From assembly GCA_034435435.1 (NCBI GenBank), contig DAOTXN010000016.1:1-64000 (forward strand): a stretch of DNA of 64,000 nucleotides, in the 5' to 3' direction. Below the pieces are notes generated by a model, which worked only from the letters and a program-made list of their open reading frames with translations, did not search any database and had not been told where the DNA came from. This stretch comes from DAOTXN01 sp034435435 (GTDB lineage Bacteria > Chloroflexota > Anaerolineae > S140-20). Made by a program: the position numbers and the translations under genes. Each line of letters begins with the position of its first letter. The stretch's first letter is position 1. Shown in pieces: positions 16,569 through 24,558 of the stretch.

Positions 16569-18680
16569 CTACGCCGCTTCAAATAACTCCGGCCAGTGTT
16601 GGTGCGCATTGACGATGGCCTGCGCCGCCGTCTGCCCCAAGCCACAAATGCTGGTGTCGGTCATCACGCCTCCGAGCTCCAGCAGCGTGTCCACATCGCC
16701 GGGACGCGCCTGGCCCTGCGCGACCCGCGCCATGATCTCGGCCTGGCGCTGGGCGCCCATCTGACACGGATAACACTTGCCGCAGCTCTCGTGGGCGAAA
16801 AAGTCGGCGATGCGCCGCAATACCTGGCGCAGGTCCACCGCGTCGTCAAACACCATAATCGTGCCTGCGCCAATCGTGCCGCCGATCTTTTTCAAGTCTT
16901 CAAAGGTCAGGGGCGCGTCCAGGTGTTCGGCGCCGAGAAACGTACCCGCTGCGCCGCCAGTGAGGATGGCCTGCACCGTCCGGCCCGCGCGCAGCCCGCC
17001 CGCCAGGTCAAAGATCAGGTGGCGCAACGGCACGCCAAACGGCACCTCGTACACGCCTGGCCGCATGACCGATCCGCTGACCGCAAACAGCTTGGTGCCC
17101 GCTGACTCGGGCGTGCCCAGCGCGTTGTACCAGCGCGCCCCGTGCAGGATGATGGGCGGCACTTTGGCCAGCGTCTCGACGTTGTTGACGACGGTGGGCC
17201 GGCCCCACAACCCGGCGTCGGTGGGAAAAGGCGGGCGCAGGCGGGGGAAACCGCGCCTGCCCTCGATGCTCTCCATCAGCGCGGTCTCTTCGCCGCACAC
17301 ATAAGCGCCCGCGCCGCGCCGTACCTCGATTTCGCAGTTGAAACCCGCGCCCAGAATGTCCTGGCACAAGTATCCTGCGGCGCACAATTGCTCGATAGCC
17401 CCCTTGAAGCGCTCGTAACCCAGGTGGTGCTCGCCGCGCACATAGATGAACCCTTTCTCCGCGCCGACGGCGTAGCAGGCCAGAATCAACCCCTCCACCA
17501 CGCGAAAGGGGTCGCCGTCCATGAGCGCCCGGTCTTTGAATGCGCCCGGCTCGCTCTCGTCGGCATTGCAGATCACATAGCGCGGCGCAGGGTTGCGGGC
17601 CGCATACTCCCACTTGAGACCGGTAGGAAAGGCCGCGCCGCCGCGTCCCACCAGTTTACTGTTTTTGACCTCGGCCAACACCTGGGCCGGGGTCATCGTG
17701 TGCAAAGCTTTGCGCAACGCAGCCAGCCCGCCCTGGGCCACGTACTCTTCCAGGCGGGTGGGATCCATCACCCCCACGTTGGAAAGGGCCAGCTTGACCA
17801 ACCCGCCAATGGCGAGGGGCGCAGGGCGCGGGGCGTCAAACAAGCCTTCAGGAAAAGCCGGGTCGAGAGGACCGTAGCGCTCGAGGTTGACCAGCGCCGC
17901 CGGGGCGCGGTCGCACAGGCCGAGACAGCGCACCGGCTCAACCGTGAATTGACCATCCGAGGTTGTCTCACCAGGTTGGATGCCCAGGTGTTGACAAAGC
18001 CGGTCGGTCAAGCGGTCGGCGCCGGCCAGCGCGCAAGGCGCGTCTTGGCACACACGGATGACCTTGCGCCCCACGGGGTGGGTGTGGAACATTTCGTAAA
18101 ACTCGGTCACGCCATACACGTCGGCCATGGGCATGTTCAGCGCCGAGGCGATGCGTTCCACTACGGTCTGGGGCAGCCAGCCGTCGAAAATGGCCTGAGC
18201 TTCGTGCAACACCTCCAGCAGGGCCGTGCGACCCGCAGGGCTATGGCGAGTCAGCACGATTTCCAGATCGACAAAGCGCGGAGACACCCCACCCAGCTCG
18301 GCCCACATCTCCTCGACCCACGCGTGTAGCTCAGGCAGGCTGTCTTCCAGCGCCGGCAGGAGACTGACCCGATACTTGCGCGACCAGTCCAAGCCGGCCA
18401 GCGCCGCGCCGCTGAACTCGACGCTGTCTTGTAGGCGCACCAGGTCGAATAAATCATAGTTGGCCACCAACTCGCGGCGCGGGGCCAGCGCCGCTGCATC
18501 CAGACCGGAGACTTGGGCTGCCAGGCCCGCCTCCACCCAGCGGTCGGAGCGTATCTCGCCGTCGTTTTCCAACGCCAACTCTACGAACAGCTTGAGCCAA
18601 AACAAGGCGGCGCGGTCCAACTGACCGCCGTGCAGGCTATCGCGCAACCTGGAAAGACGGGTTTGTAGCTCGGCGTTCAT
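16569..18680 (-). CDS. NuoE-NuoF fusion, NADH-binding flavin/iron-sulfur subunit
   Basis: A protein of 703 aa. Residues 1-150 are an extension I do not recognise. Residues about 155-275 are NuoE-like, with the [2Fe-2S] ligands Cys211, Cys216, Cys252 and Cys256 (CQDAPC, CLGLC). Residues about 290-700 are NuoF-like: FMN/NADH site GRGGAAFPTG (345-354) and CNADESEPGAFKDR, GAGAYVCGEETAL, and the [4Fe-4S] motif ESCGKCYPC (Cys633, Cys636, Cys639) plus Cys679. It should transfer electrons to or from NAD. Given the nearby fdhA and iron-sulfur subunit, it is most likely the diaphorase part of an NAD-dependent formate dehydrogenase (FdsB/FdsG equivalent), although other genes now lie between. It could also serve a hydrogenase or a partial complex I. 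Confidence 0.85.
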   Translation of the reverse strand: MNAELQTRLSRLRDSLHGGQLDRAALFWLKLFVELALENDGEIRSDRWVEAGLAAQVSGLDAAALAPRRELVANYDLFDLVRLQDSVEFSGAALAGLDWSRKYRVSLLPALEDSLPELHAWVEEMWAELGGVSPRFVDLEIVLTRHSPAGRTALLEVLHEAQAIFDGWLPQTVVERIASALNMPMADVYGVTEFYEMFHTHPVGRKVIRVCQDAPCALAGADRLTDRLCQHLGIQPGETTSDGQFTVEPVRCLGLCDRAPAALVNLERYGPLDPAFPEGLFDAPRPAPLAIGGLVKLALSNVGVMDPTRLEEYVAQGGLAALRKALHTMTPAQVLAEVKNSKLVGRGGAAFPTGLKWEYAARNPAPRYVICNADESEPGAFKDRALMDGDPFRVVEGLILACYAVGAEKGFIYVRGEHHLGYERFKGAIEQLCAAGYLCQDILGAGFNCEIEVRRGAGAYVCGEETALMESIEGRRGFPRLRPPFPTDAGLWGRPTVVNNVETLAKVPPIILHGARWYNALGTPESAGTKLFAVSGSVMRPGVYEVPFGVPLRHLIFDLAGGLRAGRTVQAILTGGAAGTFLGAEHLDAPLTFEDLKKIGGTIGAGTIMVFDDAVDLRQVLRRIADFFAHESCGKCYPCQMGAQRQAEIMARVAQGQARPGDVDTLLELGGVMTDTSICGLGQTAAQAIVNAHQHWPELFEAA

Positions 18681-18728
18681 CTCTGGCTCCTGGACGGGGC
18701 GTATAATGAGTAAGCGTATCCGATTTGT

Positions 18729-18756
18729 ATTATATCAGTTCTCAGAGTTGGGGCAA
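18729..18756 (-). promoter_or_regulatory. Promoter of the NuoEF fusion gene
   Basis: Read on the minus strand: TTGCCC (18751-18756), a 16-nt spacer and TATAAT (18729-18734) with an extended -10 (TGATATAAT). Confidence 0.65.
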
Positions 18757-18830
18757 ATATCTGCCTCGCTTTAACAAGTCCTCGAGCAGGCTGGGGTAAA
18801 TGGATTAAAACCACCTCGACTTTTTCTCCC

Positions 18831-18858
18831 TTGCCTCAGATTCTCCCTGTGATATAAT
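18831..18858 (+). promoter_or_regulatory. Promoter of the sdh operon
   Basis: TTGCCT (18831-18836), a 16-nt spacer and TATAAT (18853-18858), also with TGATATAAT as extended -10. It is divergent from, and built like, the NuoEF promoter. Confidence 0.7.
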
Positions 18859-18910
18859 GCACAGCACCGTTCCACTTCCCCGTCATCAGCTCACTCAAGG
18901 AGGTGAACCC

Positions 18911-19300
18911 ATGTCAAACCTGGTCGGAACAGCCCTCAACTCACTCCGCTACCGGGGCCGCGATGGGCAGTGGGCCTGGATGCTCCACCGTGTCACCGGC
19001 CTCGGCGTCATGTTGTTCCTGATCCTGCACATCTTTGACATCTTTTTGATGGCCGCCGGCGAGGAGGTCTTTGAAGACTTTCTCACACTTTATACGGCGG
19101 CTCCGTTTCGATTTCTGGAAGCTGGGCTTATCTTTGCGGTCATCTATCACGCTCTCAACGGCGCGCGGGTCATCGTGGTAGACTTTTGGCCGCAGACCGG
19201 GCGCTTTCAAAAGGTCTTCTGGCGCGTCCAGTTGACCCTGGCGGTGCTTATCTCTATCCCGGCGGTCATCGTTACCATCAAGCCCGTCTTTGGCGGCTAA
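18911..19300 (+). CDS. sdhC: Succinate dehydrogenase cytochrome b subunit
   Basis: A protein of 129 aa with three hydrophobic helices. AWMLHRVTGLGVMLFLILHIFD carries the Ser/His-rich first helix and likely heme-ligand His residues; YHALNGARVIVVDF is the conserved loop of the SdhC family. The start at 18911 is set by AAGGAGGTGA upstream; an earlier in-frame ATG at 18857 overlaps the -10 box and cannot be used from this promoter. Membrane anchor of complex II, first gene of sdhCDAB. Confidence 0.9.
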   Translation: MSNLVGTALNSLRYRGRDGQWAWMLHRVTGLGVMLFLILHIFDIFLMAAGEEVFEDFLTLYTAAPFRFLEAGLIFAVIYHALNGARVIVVDFWPQTGRFQKVFWRVQLTLAVLISIPAVIVTIKPVFGG

Positions 19301-19312
19301 AGGAGGAGAACG

Positions 19313-19696
19313 ATGTTTAGCAGTCGAGGCAGACAACGGGTGCGCCCGACCAGCAATTTCGAGCTGTACGCCTGGTTTTTCATGCGCATCTCGGGCATCA
19401 TCTTGTTGACCGTGGCCGTGTTCCACCTGCTCTACATGCATCTGGTCATCGGCGTGGAAAACATCGACTTTGAAACCATCGCCGGCCGCTGGGAGTCGCC
19501 CTTTTGGCGACTGTTCGACTTTTTCCTGCTCACCTTTGCCCTTTCGCACGGGGTCAACGGCACGCGCCAGGTGTTGGACGATTACGTTCATGCACGCGGC
19601 TGGCGGGTGGTGGCCCGCACCACGGTCTTTATGATCGGCTTTATCGTGGCCGTGATGGGCGCTTATGTCATCTTTACTTTCAAAGCACCAGCGTAA
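19313..19696 (+). CDS. sdhD: Succinate dehydrogenase membrane anchor subunit
   Basis: A protein of 127 aa with three hydrophobic helices; ISGIILLTVAVFHLLYMHL and FALSHGVNGTRQVLDDYV match SdhD-type anchors and hold candidate heme/quinone residues. AAAGGAGGAGA precedes the ATG, 12 nt after the sdhC stop. With SdhC it anchors the SdhAB catalytic part and hosts the quinone site. Confidence 0.9.
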   Translation: MFSSRGRQRVRPTSNFELYAWFFMRISGIILLTVAVFHLLYMHLVIGVENIDFETIAGRWESPFWRLFDFFLLTFALSHGVNGTRQVLDDYVHARGWRVVARTTVFMIGFIVAVMGAYVIFTFKAPA

Positions 19697-19711
19697 AAGA
19701 GAGGAAAAGTC

Positions 19712-21442
19712 ATGGCTCACTATCACTCTTATGACGCGATTGTCGTGGGCGCCGGCGGCGCAGGACTCATGGCCGCGCTGGAGCTATCCCAACAGGTCAG
19801 CACGGCCGTCATCAGCAAGCTGTATCCCACGCGCTCGCACACCGGCGCGGCCCAGGGCGGCATCGGCGCGGCGTTGGGCAACGTAGAAGAGGACATGTGG
19901 GAATGGCACGCCTTTGACACGGTGAAAGGCAGCGATTACCTGGCCGACCAGGACGCGGTGGAGGTGATGTGCCGCGAGGCTGTGGATGCCATTTACGCGC
20001 TGGAACACATGGGGCTACCCTTTGACCGCACCCCCGACGGCAAGATCGCCCAGCGGCGCTTTGGCGGGCATACCAACAACGTCACCAAACAGCCGGTGAT
20101 GCGCGCCTGCCACGCCGCCGACCGCACCGGTCACATGATCCTCCAAACCCTCTATCAGCAGTGTATCAAGAACGGCGTCACCTTTTTCGACGAATTCCAG
20201 GTGATGGACACTATCTCTGGCGGCGACTGCGCCCAGGGCGTGGTGGCCATGGACATCGCCAGCGGCGAGCTGCACGTTTTTCGGGCCAAGGCCGTACTGT
20301 ATGCCACCGGCGGGTGGGGGCGCGTGTGGCAGATCACCAGTAACGCCTACTCGCTGACTGGCGACGGTCCGGCTGTGCTGTTGCGCTGCGGCCTGCCGCT
20401 GGAGGATATGGAGTTCTTTCAATTTCATCCCACCGGCATTTATCGCATGGGCATTCTCATCACCGAGGCCGTGCGCGGCGAAGGCGGCATCCTGCGCAAC
20501 GACACAGGCGAGCGTTTCATGGAACGCTATGCGCCGACCATCAAAGACCTGGCCAGCCGCGACGTGATCTCTCGCGCCGTCTACCTGGAAATTCAGGCCG
20601 GGCGCGGCATCGGCGGCAAAGATTACGTGCACCTGGATGCGACCCATTTGGGCCGCGAGGTGGTCGAGTCCAAGCTGCCCGACATCGCCGACTTTTGCCG
20701 CACCTACCTGGGCGTGGACCCGGCCGTGCAGCCCATGCCCGTGCAGCCCACGGCCCACTATGCTATGGGCGGCATCCCTACCGACGTGGACGGGCGGCTG
20801 GTAATAGACGAGCACAATACAGCGTTCCCCGGCATCTATGCCGCCGGCGAATGCGCGTGTGTCTCGGTGCACGGGGCCAACCGGCTGGGCACCAACTCCC
20901 TGGTCGATCTGGTGGTCTTTGGACGGCGGGCCGGACGCGACATGGTGCGCTATGCCCAAGAGACCGAGTTCACGCCGATGCCGCCAGAGCCGGACGCTCG
21001 CGTCCGCGAGACGTTGGACCACCTGCTCAGCAGCGCCGGCGGCGAGTCGGCCGCGCAGCTTCGCGCCGAGCTACAGAAGGTAATGATGGACCACGTAGGC
21101 GTCTTTCGCACTGCGCAGGGGATGCAAAAAGCCCTCGCTGAGGTACGCGAGCTGCAAGAGCGCTTCAAGCGGGTGCAGATCAAAGATAAGGGCAAGCGCT
21201 TCAACCAGGAGCTTTTGGAGGCCTGGGAAGTGGGCTGCTTGCTCGACCTGGCCGAAGTGACCACCGCCAGCGCCCTGGCGCGCCAGGAGAGCCGGGGGGC
21301 GCACTCACGTGAGGATTTCCCCCAGCGCGACGACGAAAATTGGCTCAAGCACACGTTGGTCTACAAACAAGACGGGCAAATCGAGCTCAAGTACAAGCCG
21401 GTCGTCATCACCAAGCATCAACCCAAGGCGCGTGTTTACTAA
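19712..21442 (+). CDS. sdhA: Succinate dehydrogenase flavoprotein subunit
   Basis: A protein of 576 aa of normal length. FAD-binding GAGGAGLMAALEL at residues 13-25; the covalent FAD site is RSHTGAAQGG with His43; the substrate-side motif HPTGIY, the active-site block RDVISRAV and the C-terminal NRLGTNSLVDLVVFGRRAG are all present. It oxidises succinate to fumarate (or the reverse) on the cytoplasmic side and passes electrons to SdhB. GAGAGGAAAAG precedes the start. Confidence 0.95.
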   Translation: MAHYHSYDAIVVGAGGAGLMAALELSQQVSTAVISKLYPTRSHTGAAQGGIGAALGNVEEDMWEWHAFDTVKGSDYLADQDAVEVMCREAVDAIYALEHMGLPFDRTPDGKIAQRRFGGHTNNVTKQPVMRACHAADRTGHMILQTLYQQCIKNGVTFFDEFQVMDTISGGDCAQGVVAMDIASGELHVFRAKAVLYATGGWGRVWQITSNAYSLTGDGPAVLLRCGLPLEDMEFFQFHPTGIYRMGILITEAVRGEGGILRNDTGERFMERYAPTIKDLASRDVISRAVYLEIQAGRGIGGKDYVHLDATHLGREVVESKLPDIADFCRTYLGVDPAVQPMPVQPTAHYAMGGIPTDVDGRLVIDEHNTAFPGIYAAGECACVSVHGANRLGTNSLVDLVVFGRRAGRDMVRYAQETEFTPMPPEPDARVRETLDHLLSSAGGESAAQLRAELQKVMMDHVGVFRTAQGMQKALAEVRELQERFKRVQIKDKGKRFNQELLEAWEVGCLLDLAEVTTASALARQESRGAHSREDFPQRDDENWLKHTLVYKQDGQIELKYKPVVITKHQPKARVY

Positions 21443-21452
21443 TGTGAAACGC

Positions 21453-21492
21453 GAAACGTGAAACGTGACGTGCGGTTCACGTTTCACGTTTC
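21453..21492 (+). repeat. Heptamer-built hairpin between sdhA and sdhB
   Basis: GAAACGTGAAACGTGA (21453-21468) pairs perfectly over 16 bp with its complement at 21477-21492 around an 8-nt loop. The arms are made of the TTTCACG heptamer and its complement. No T-run follows; the sdhB ribosome-binding site (GAGGAG) begins about 8 nt later. Confidence 0.75.
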
Positions 21493-21512
21493 ACGCATCA
21501 CGAGGAGTAGCA

Positions 21513-22211
21513 ATGCAAATCCAACTCAAAATCAAACGCTTTAATCCCGAAAAAGACCCCAAACCCTGGTGGGGCCAGTATGAGATGAAGGCCGAGCCGA
21601 CCGACCGCGTGCTGGATCTGCTCCACTACGTCAAAGACCACCTGGACGGCACGTTAGCCTTTCGCCGCTCTTGCGGGCACGGCATCTGCGGCTCGGACGC
21701 CATGCGCATCAACGGGCGCAACCTGCTGGCTTGCAAGGCGCTGGTCCAACACCTGGGCGCCAAAATCACCGTGGAACCGTTGCTGGCGCTGCCGGTGATC
21801 AAAGACCTCGTGGTGGACATGGAGCCATTCTTTGACAAGTATCGCTCGGTGATGCCGTTCCTGGTGAACAACGACTCCCCGCCACCCCGCGAGCGCCTGC
21901 AAAGCCCCGAGGCCCGGGCGCTGTTCGATGATACGACCAAGTGTATCTTGTGCGCCGCCTGCACGACGTCGTGCCCGTCTTTTTGGGCCAATGACAAATA
22001 CGTCGGTCCGGCGGCCATCGTGCAGGCCCACCGCTTTATCTTCGACAGCCGAGACCAAGCCACCCAGGAGCGCATCGAGATTCTCAACGAGCGCGACGGC
22101 GTGTGGCGCTGCCGCACCGTGTTCAACTGCGTGGAGGCCTGCCCACGCGAGATCGACGTGACGCGGGCCATCGGCGAGGTGAAAAAGGCGATTTTGTTTA
22201 ATCGCGCCTGA
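21513..22211 (+). CDS. sdhB: Succinate dehydrogenase iron-sulfur subunit
   Basis: A protein of 232 aa. [2Fe-2S] motif RRSCGHGICGSDAM with Cys54 and Cys59 and a later Cys74; the Asp in GSDAM replaces a Cys as in E. coli SdhB. [4Fe-4S] motif CILCAACTTSCP and 3Fe-4S motif CVEACPR follow. The start at 21513 is chosen because GAGGAG precedes it and the longer frame would translate the heptamer repeat. Last gene of sdhCDAB, followed by a terminator. Confidence 0.95.
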   Translation: MQIQLKIKRFNPEKDPKPWWGQYEMKAEPTDRVLDLLHYVKDHLDGTLAFRRSCGHGICGSDAMRINGRNLLACKALVQHLGAKITVEPLLALPVIKDLVVDMEPFFDKYRSVMPFLVNNDSPPPRERLQSPEARALFDDTTKCILCAACTTSCPSFWANDKYVGPAAIVQAHRFIFDSRDQATQERIEILNERDGVWRCRTVFNCVEACPREIDVTRAIGEVKKAILFNRA

Positions 22212-22218
22212 TACAACA

Positions 22219-22252
22219 GAACCCCGATTTCTTGAAGAAACCGGGGTTCTTT
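22219..22252 (+). terminator. Terminator after sdhB
   Basis: AACCCCGATTTCTT pairs with AAGAAACCGGGGTT with one mismatch, followed by CTTTTC. It also lies at the end of the convergent coiled-coil gene, whose stop is at 22253, so it may act for both strands. Confidence 0.7.
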
Positions 22253-23176
22253 TCAACCCTCCATCGCTGCGGCGAGAGCCTGTTCCCAGAACTGTATCCG
22301 CCCATCCTGTAGCAACAGCACTGCGTCTGTCTGGGCAGCGGCCTCGGCTCCCTGGGTCACTTGTTGACCGGCCACCGTTGGAATAGCCAGATAGCCCGCC
22401 TTACGCAAAGCTGCCGCTCGCTGTCGCGCTCGCGCCACGTCGTTGCGGTCCACCACTGCCGAAATCTCCATCGCCAGCCACACCTCCGGCGCGTCCGGCT
22501 GGCGGCGGGGCTGGCCCCTCACCAGCAGATCGAGGGGGGTCAGGTCTTCCATCTCTTGGTCAGACAGATGACTTTCCAACTGGCTTTCGATCTCTTGCAG
22601 TGGGACCACCCGCACACGCCGCAAGAGACGTCCCAGATACGCAAAGGCTTTATCCCGGTACTGGCTTTCCAGTCTCCACCCCTGGAGATCGCCCACCGTC
22701 ACTTGCAGCCTGGCTGTGGTTGCGGCCAACTCTTTGAGCGCTGCCTCGGTGCGGGCCTGGGCGGCCGCCAGGTTGGCCATCTCTGCTTCCAGCCCCCCCA
22801 TCCGCTGCTCGGTGCGGGCCTGTGCTGCGGCCAGTTCTTCTATGGCCTGTTCGAGTCGGCCTACGCGCTGCTCGGTGCGGGCCTGTGCTGCGGCCAGTTC
22901 TTCCACGCGCTGCTCGGTGCGGGCCTGGGCCGCGGCCAGTTCTTCCACGCGCTGCTCGGTGCGGACCTGGGCCGCCGCCAAGTCGGCTATGGCTGCCTCT
23001 AGCCGATCCACCCGCTTCTCCGTGCGGGTCTGGGCCGCAGTCAGGCCGCGCAAGGCCGTCTTGACCTCGGCAAAATCCTTGCGGGTCACAGACGTTTCGG
23101 CCATCCGGTCGTCCACCGCTTTGCGCGACACGGCTACGACGACCTCAATTAGAGCGGGACTGATTTCTACCGTCAT
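22253..23176 (-). CDS. Coiled-coil protein with C-terminal PD-(D/E)XK-like domain
   Basis: A protein of 307 aa. Residues about 45-165 are a long coiled coil made of 7- or 14-residue repeats (LAAAQARTEQRVEE). Its DNA repeats in steps of 21 or 42 bp; cgctgctc-type starts are at 22803, 22866, 22908 and 22950. The C-terminal part (about residues 175-300) has the spacing of a restriction-nuclease fold: LTPLDLLVRGQ, then VWLAMEISAVVD (D...E-x-S) and an alpha/beta tail. This matches DUF3782-like proteins common in Chloroflexota and cyanobacteria. Nuclease activity is unproven, and the third catalytic Lys is replaced by Ser. It is downstream of an MFS gene on the same strand, with a TATAAT at 23212-23217 that suggests its own promoter. 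Confidence 0.7.
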   Translation of the reverse strand: MTVEISPALIEVVVAVSRKAVDDRMAETSVTRKDFAEVKTALRGLTAAQTRTEKRVDRLEAAIADLAAAQVRTEQRVEELAAAQARTEQRVEELAAAQARTEQRVGRLEQAIEELAAAQARTEQRMGGLEAEMANLAAAQARTEAALKELAATTARLQVTVGDLQGWRLESQYRDKAFAYLGRLLRRVRVVPLQEIESQLESHLSDQEMEDLTPLDLLVRGQPRRQPDAPEVWLAMEISAVVDRNDVARARQRAAALRKAGYLAIPTVAGQQVTQGAEAAAQTDAVLLLQDGRIQFWEQALAAAMEG

Positions 23177-23250
23177 CTCTGCTCTCCAGGCATCTACCCA
23201 CTGTTGAATCTATTATACTCCAATCGGGCTATTCACGCCACGAATTCTGT

Positions 23251-24507
23251 TCAACCCGACGTGACGTGCCGGATCGCCCAACTGCTCAACAGAAACAACA
23301 CCCCTGCCAGTGCGTACACGCTGACGTAGCCCAGAGTCTCTGACCCGGAAAAATGATTAATTCCGTCAATCAGCGGTCCTGTCAGCCGGGCGGCGGCGCT
23401 GCCCCCGGCCGTAGCCAGATTGGCGATGCCCAGATAACGCGCCGCTTCGTTCTGCGGCACCAACTCGGTCGCCAGCGCCCAACTGGAGGTGAAAAACAGA
23501 CCACCTGCCAGGCCGATGAATATGCCCCCGACAAACATGACTTCCAGTGAACGAGCCGTCAGCAGCACAAACGCCCCACCTGCCGCCAGCAGACCTGCCG
23601 CGGCCAGCAAAGGTCGCCGTCCCACCCGATCGGCCAGATAGCCCGACGGCAGCGCCACCCCAAAGGTCAGCACGCCCAGCACCGCCGCCAACAGCCCGAT
23701 AGTCCGCTGCGCCTCTTCCGGCGACAGCCCGGCGACCTGCTCGACATAGTTGATCAGAAAGGTGCGCAAGACGAGTAGCGCAAACCAAAAGAGCGCCCGA
23801 TTGACCAGCCACCAGCGCAAGTCGCGGCTGGATTGCCAGTCAATGTGGAAGATTTGTTTGATGGATGGTTGGCAAGTGGGTAGGTGGGTAGATTGGGAAA
23901 TTGGGGGATCGGGGATGTGCCGGAGGGCGATGAGGGTGACGGCGATGTACAAGAGTTGGAGAAAGAGCATCACGGCCAGCACGCGCTCGGTGGTCGTCCA
24001 GCCAGCGATGCTCAATAGCAGCCCGGCGACCAGTGGACCGACCACGACGGATGGCAACTCGACCAGTGTCTTGACCCCGGCGGCGACGCCGCGCTGCGCT
24101 TCGGGTACGTGATCGGGGATGAGGCTCTGGTAGGCTCCCTGCACGGCGTTGGAGGCGAGCTGGATGAGCAGCACCAACAGAGCCAGTGTCCACAGGTCGC
24201 CGCTCAGCGCCAGCAAGCCGAACAGCGCCAGGTTGGCCAGCGACCCACCCACGAGGAAAGGGCGGCGGCGACCCCAACGGCTGCGCGTGCGGTCGCTGAG
24301 CGCGCCCCACACCGGCTGCGACGCAGCCGCCACGACCAACCCGGCAAAGGTCAACAATCCTAGCGTCGTGTTGCGCAGGTCGCTGTGGGGTATCAGTTGG
24401 TTAATCTTGGCCGTGAACACCGGCGGGTCGAGCACGCTGACCGCCATTGTGAGGGCCAAGCCGTAGAGATTGAGGATGACCAGGCGGTGAAGAGGTAGAT
24501 GAGACAA
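23251..24507 (-). CDS. MFS transporter (GPH/SLC45-like)
   Basis: A protein of 418 aa with about 12 helices. The loop after helix 2 reads WGALSDRTRSRWGRRRPFLVGG, the MFS signature typical of sugar-type GPH/SLC45 permeases, and the second half has GYLADRVGRRPLL. The central cytoplasmic loop (HIPDPPISQSTHLPTCQPSI) is encoded by a heptamer-like tract around 23865-23915. The substrate is unknown. The preceding gene is the CbbY-like phosphatase, with a strong palindrome between. Confidence 0.8.
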   Translation of the reverse strand: MSHLPLHRLVILNLYGLALTMAVSVLDPPVFTAKINQLIPHSDLRNTTLGLLTFAGLVVAAASQPVWGALSDRTRSRWGRRRPFLVGGSLANLALFGLLALSGDLWTLALLVLLIQLASNAVQGAYQSLIPDHVPEAQRGVAAGVKTLVELPSVVVGPLVAGLLLSIAGWTTTERVLAVMLFLQLLYIAVTLIALRHIPDPPISQSTHLPTCQPSIKQIFHIDWQSSRDLRWWLVNRALFWFALLVLRTFLINYVEQVAGLSPEEAQRTIGLLAAVLGVLTFGVALPSGYLADRVGRRPLLAAAGLLAAGGAFVLLTARSLEVMFVGGIFIGLAGGLFFTSSWALATELVPQNEAARYLGIANLATAGGSAAARLTGPLIDGINHFSGSETLGYVSVYALAGVLFLLSSWAIRHVTSG

Positions 24508-24519
24508 GTGTCCTCTGCG

Positions 24520-24553
24520 ACCCTCCCGCAGGGTCTTGGCCCTGCGGGAGGGT
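24520..24553. repeat. REP-like perfect palindrome
   Basis: ACCCTCCCGCAGGG (24520-24533) and CCCTGCGGGAGGGT (24540-24553) are perfect 14-bp arms around TCTTGG. It lies between the HAD phosphatase stop and the MFS gene start. A related palindrome is at 38972-39002 (shared AGGTCTT/GGGTCTT core). Confidence 0.75.
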
Positions 24554-24558
24554 AAGAC

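Noticed and set aside
24520..24553. Intrinsic terminator between the phosphatase and MFS genes
   Set aside because: The stem is strong, but no T-run follows on either strand, and a sister palindrome occurs before another gene; treated as REP-like.
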